A stretch of DNA of 64,000 nt from contig NZ_JACRAH010000021.1 in the NCBI RefSeq assembly GCF_016234775.1, positions 124,001 to 188,000 on the forward strand, read 5' to 3'. Under the pieces are notes generated by a model. That model was given only the letters and a program-made list of their open reading frames with translations. It did not search any database and was not told the origin of the DNA. Both the position numbers and the translations under genes were made by a program. Shown one piece after another: positions 63,664 through 64,000 of the stretch. Each line of letters begins with the position of its first letter. The stretch's first letter is position 1. The DNA is from Aquabacterium sp. (GTDB lineage Bacteria; Pseudomonadota; Gammaproteobacteria; Burkholderiales; Burkholderiaceae_C).

Positions 63664-64000
63664 TCAGGCCGATTCGAAGATGTCGCGCAGTTCTTCTTCC
63701 CAGGCCATCTGTTCGTCCACACTGACCTGCAGCCACTCCATGGCAGTAGCACCGTGGACTTTCCAGTCCACGTCCTGCTCCAGGCCTTCGTGGCGGCGCA
63801 TGTAGTAATCGGCCAGCAAGCCCATGGACACCAGGGTGTTGACTTCCGACTTCGCGCCCTTTTCCCTGAGGATGTCCAGATCGTGGTGCAGGCGAATGGC
63901 CGCCGTCACCGAGGGCGACAGGCGCCACACGCGGGCCACCAGGGCACCGACCACCGCGTGATCGGTTTTGTGGTTGGCATTCTCGGTTTCGACGAAGGAG
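63664..64000 (-). CDS. HDOD-domain protein, C-terminal part (cut by window edge)
   Basis: The frame stays open to the window edge. Its translation enters as FVETENANHKTDHAVVGALVA, then VWRLSPSVTAAIRLHHDLD, the C-terminal half of an HDOD domain, with the W-x-L-P-like turn and closing HH. The last 60 residues are acidic and helical (VSVDEQMAWEEELRDIF). HDOD proteins are catalytically inactive HD relatives involved in signalling, often with cyclic-di-GMP systems. The N-terminal part lies to the right of the window. Confidence 0.82.
   Translation of the reverse strand, partial: SFVETENANHKTDHAVVGALVARVWRLSPSVTAAIRLHHDLDILREKGAKSEVNTLVSMGLLADYYMRRHEGLEQDVDWKVHGATAMEWLQVSVDEQMAWEEELRDIFESA

Overview
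The window looks like ordinary chromosome from a high-G+C betaproteobacterium of the order Burkholderiales. The evidence is the gene set: an intracellular polyhydroxybutyrate depolymerase, HiPIP, a stand-alone RnfB, LivFGMH, PPK2, a YgiQ-type radical SAM protein, minCDE, and five proteins with PEP-CTERM anchors. A Leptothrix/Rubrivivax/Aquabacterium-like genus is my guess; no rRNA or other marker is present to settle it. No tRNA, rRNA, insertion sequence, prophage or CRISPR array is visible. The first gene (uvrB) and the last (an HDOD protein) are cut by the window edges.

Layout. 1-6.5 kb: uvrB (partial), an aromatic/aspartate aminotransferase, a Tat-exported PhoX-type phosphatase followed by a PEP-CTERM protein, and a convergent galactose/glyoxal-oxidase-like enzyme. 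6.8-8.8 kb: phaZ and an RnfB-like ferredoxin. 8.9-12.9 kb: a large secreted ExeM/NucH-type nuclease with an RTX tail, followed by a second PEP-CTERM protein. 13.1-18.8 kb: LemA with two TPM-domain proteins, a PEP-CTERM protein, a DUF3617 protein, nth, and an SGNH esterase with its own PEP-CTERM tail. 18.9-23.1 kb: SDR protein, flavin reductase, HIT protein, then an accessory-looking stretch with a coiled-coil protein, a decayed copy of the HIT 3' end and a fifth PEP-CTERM gene. 23.1-28.8 kb: livFGMH without a binding protein, an aldehyde dehydrogenase and a histone-H1-like protein. 29-37.3 kb: S4 protein, two AMP-forming acyl-CoA synthetases, a diguanylate cyclase and a class II aldolase. 37.3-47.2 kb: acyltransferase, degenerate HD-GYP protein, ppk2, an RCK channel with an atypical filter, an ABC exporter, a MerR regulator, HiPIP and a GGDEF-EAL protein. 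47.3-64 kb: Tim44-like protein, dbpA, GNAT, YgiQ, a chemoreceptor, a MgtC/DUF4010 protein, minCDE, an orphan ParA, a hybrid histidine kinase, DUF1993, DUF808 and HDOD.

How the genes fit together. Three themes recur. (1) Surface and secreted enzymes tied to PEP-CTERM sorting: the phosphatase and the nuclease are each followed within about 32 and 19 bases by a PEP-CTERM gene, suggesting scavenging of phosphorus and nucleic acid at the cell surface; no exosortase lies in the window. (2) Carbon storage and acyl-CoA metabolism: phaZ, acyl-CoA and malonyl-CoA-type ligases, aldehyde dehydrogenase, and a 13-base TGC-rich sequence shared by two promoter regions. (3) Cyclic-di-GMP and sensory signalling: a GAF/PAS/GGDEF protein, a GGDEF-EAL protein, a degenerate HD-GYP protein, an HDOD protein, a chemoreceptor and a hybrid kinase. 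No convincing new multi-gene defence or mobile system was found. The least ordinary items are the duplicated HIT 3' end flanking the coiled-coil gene, the phosphatase/nuclease plus PEP-CTERM pairs, the channel with a TSGDSA filter, a short leader ORF before HiPIP, and a terminator hairpin abutting livH.
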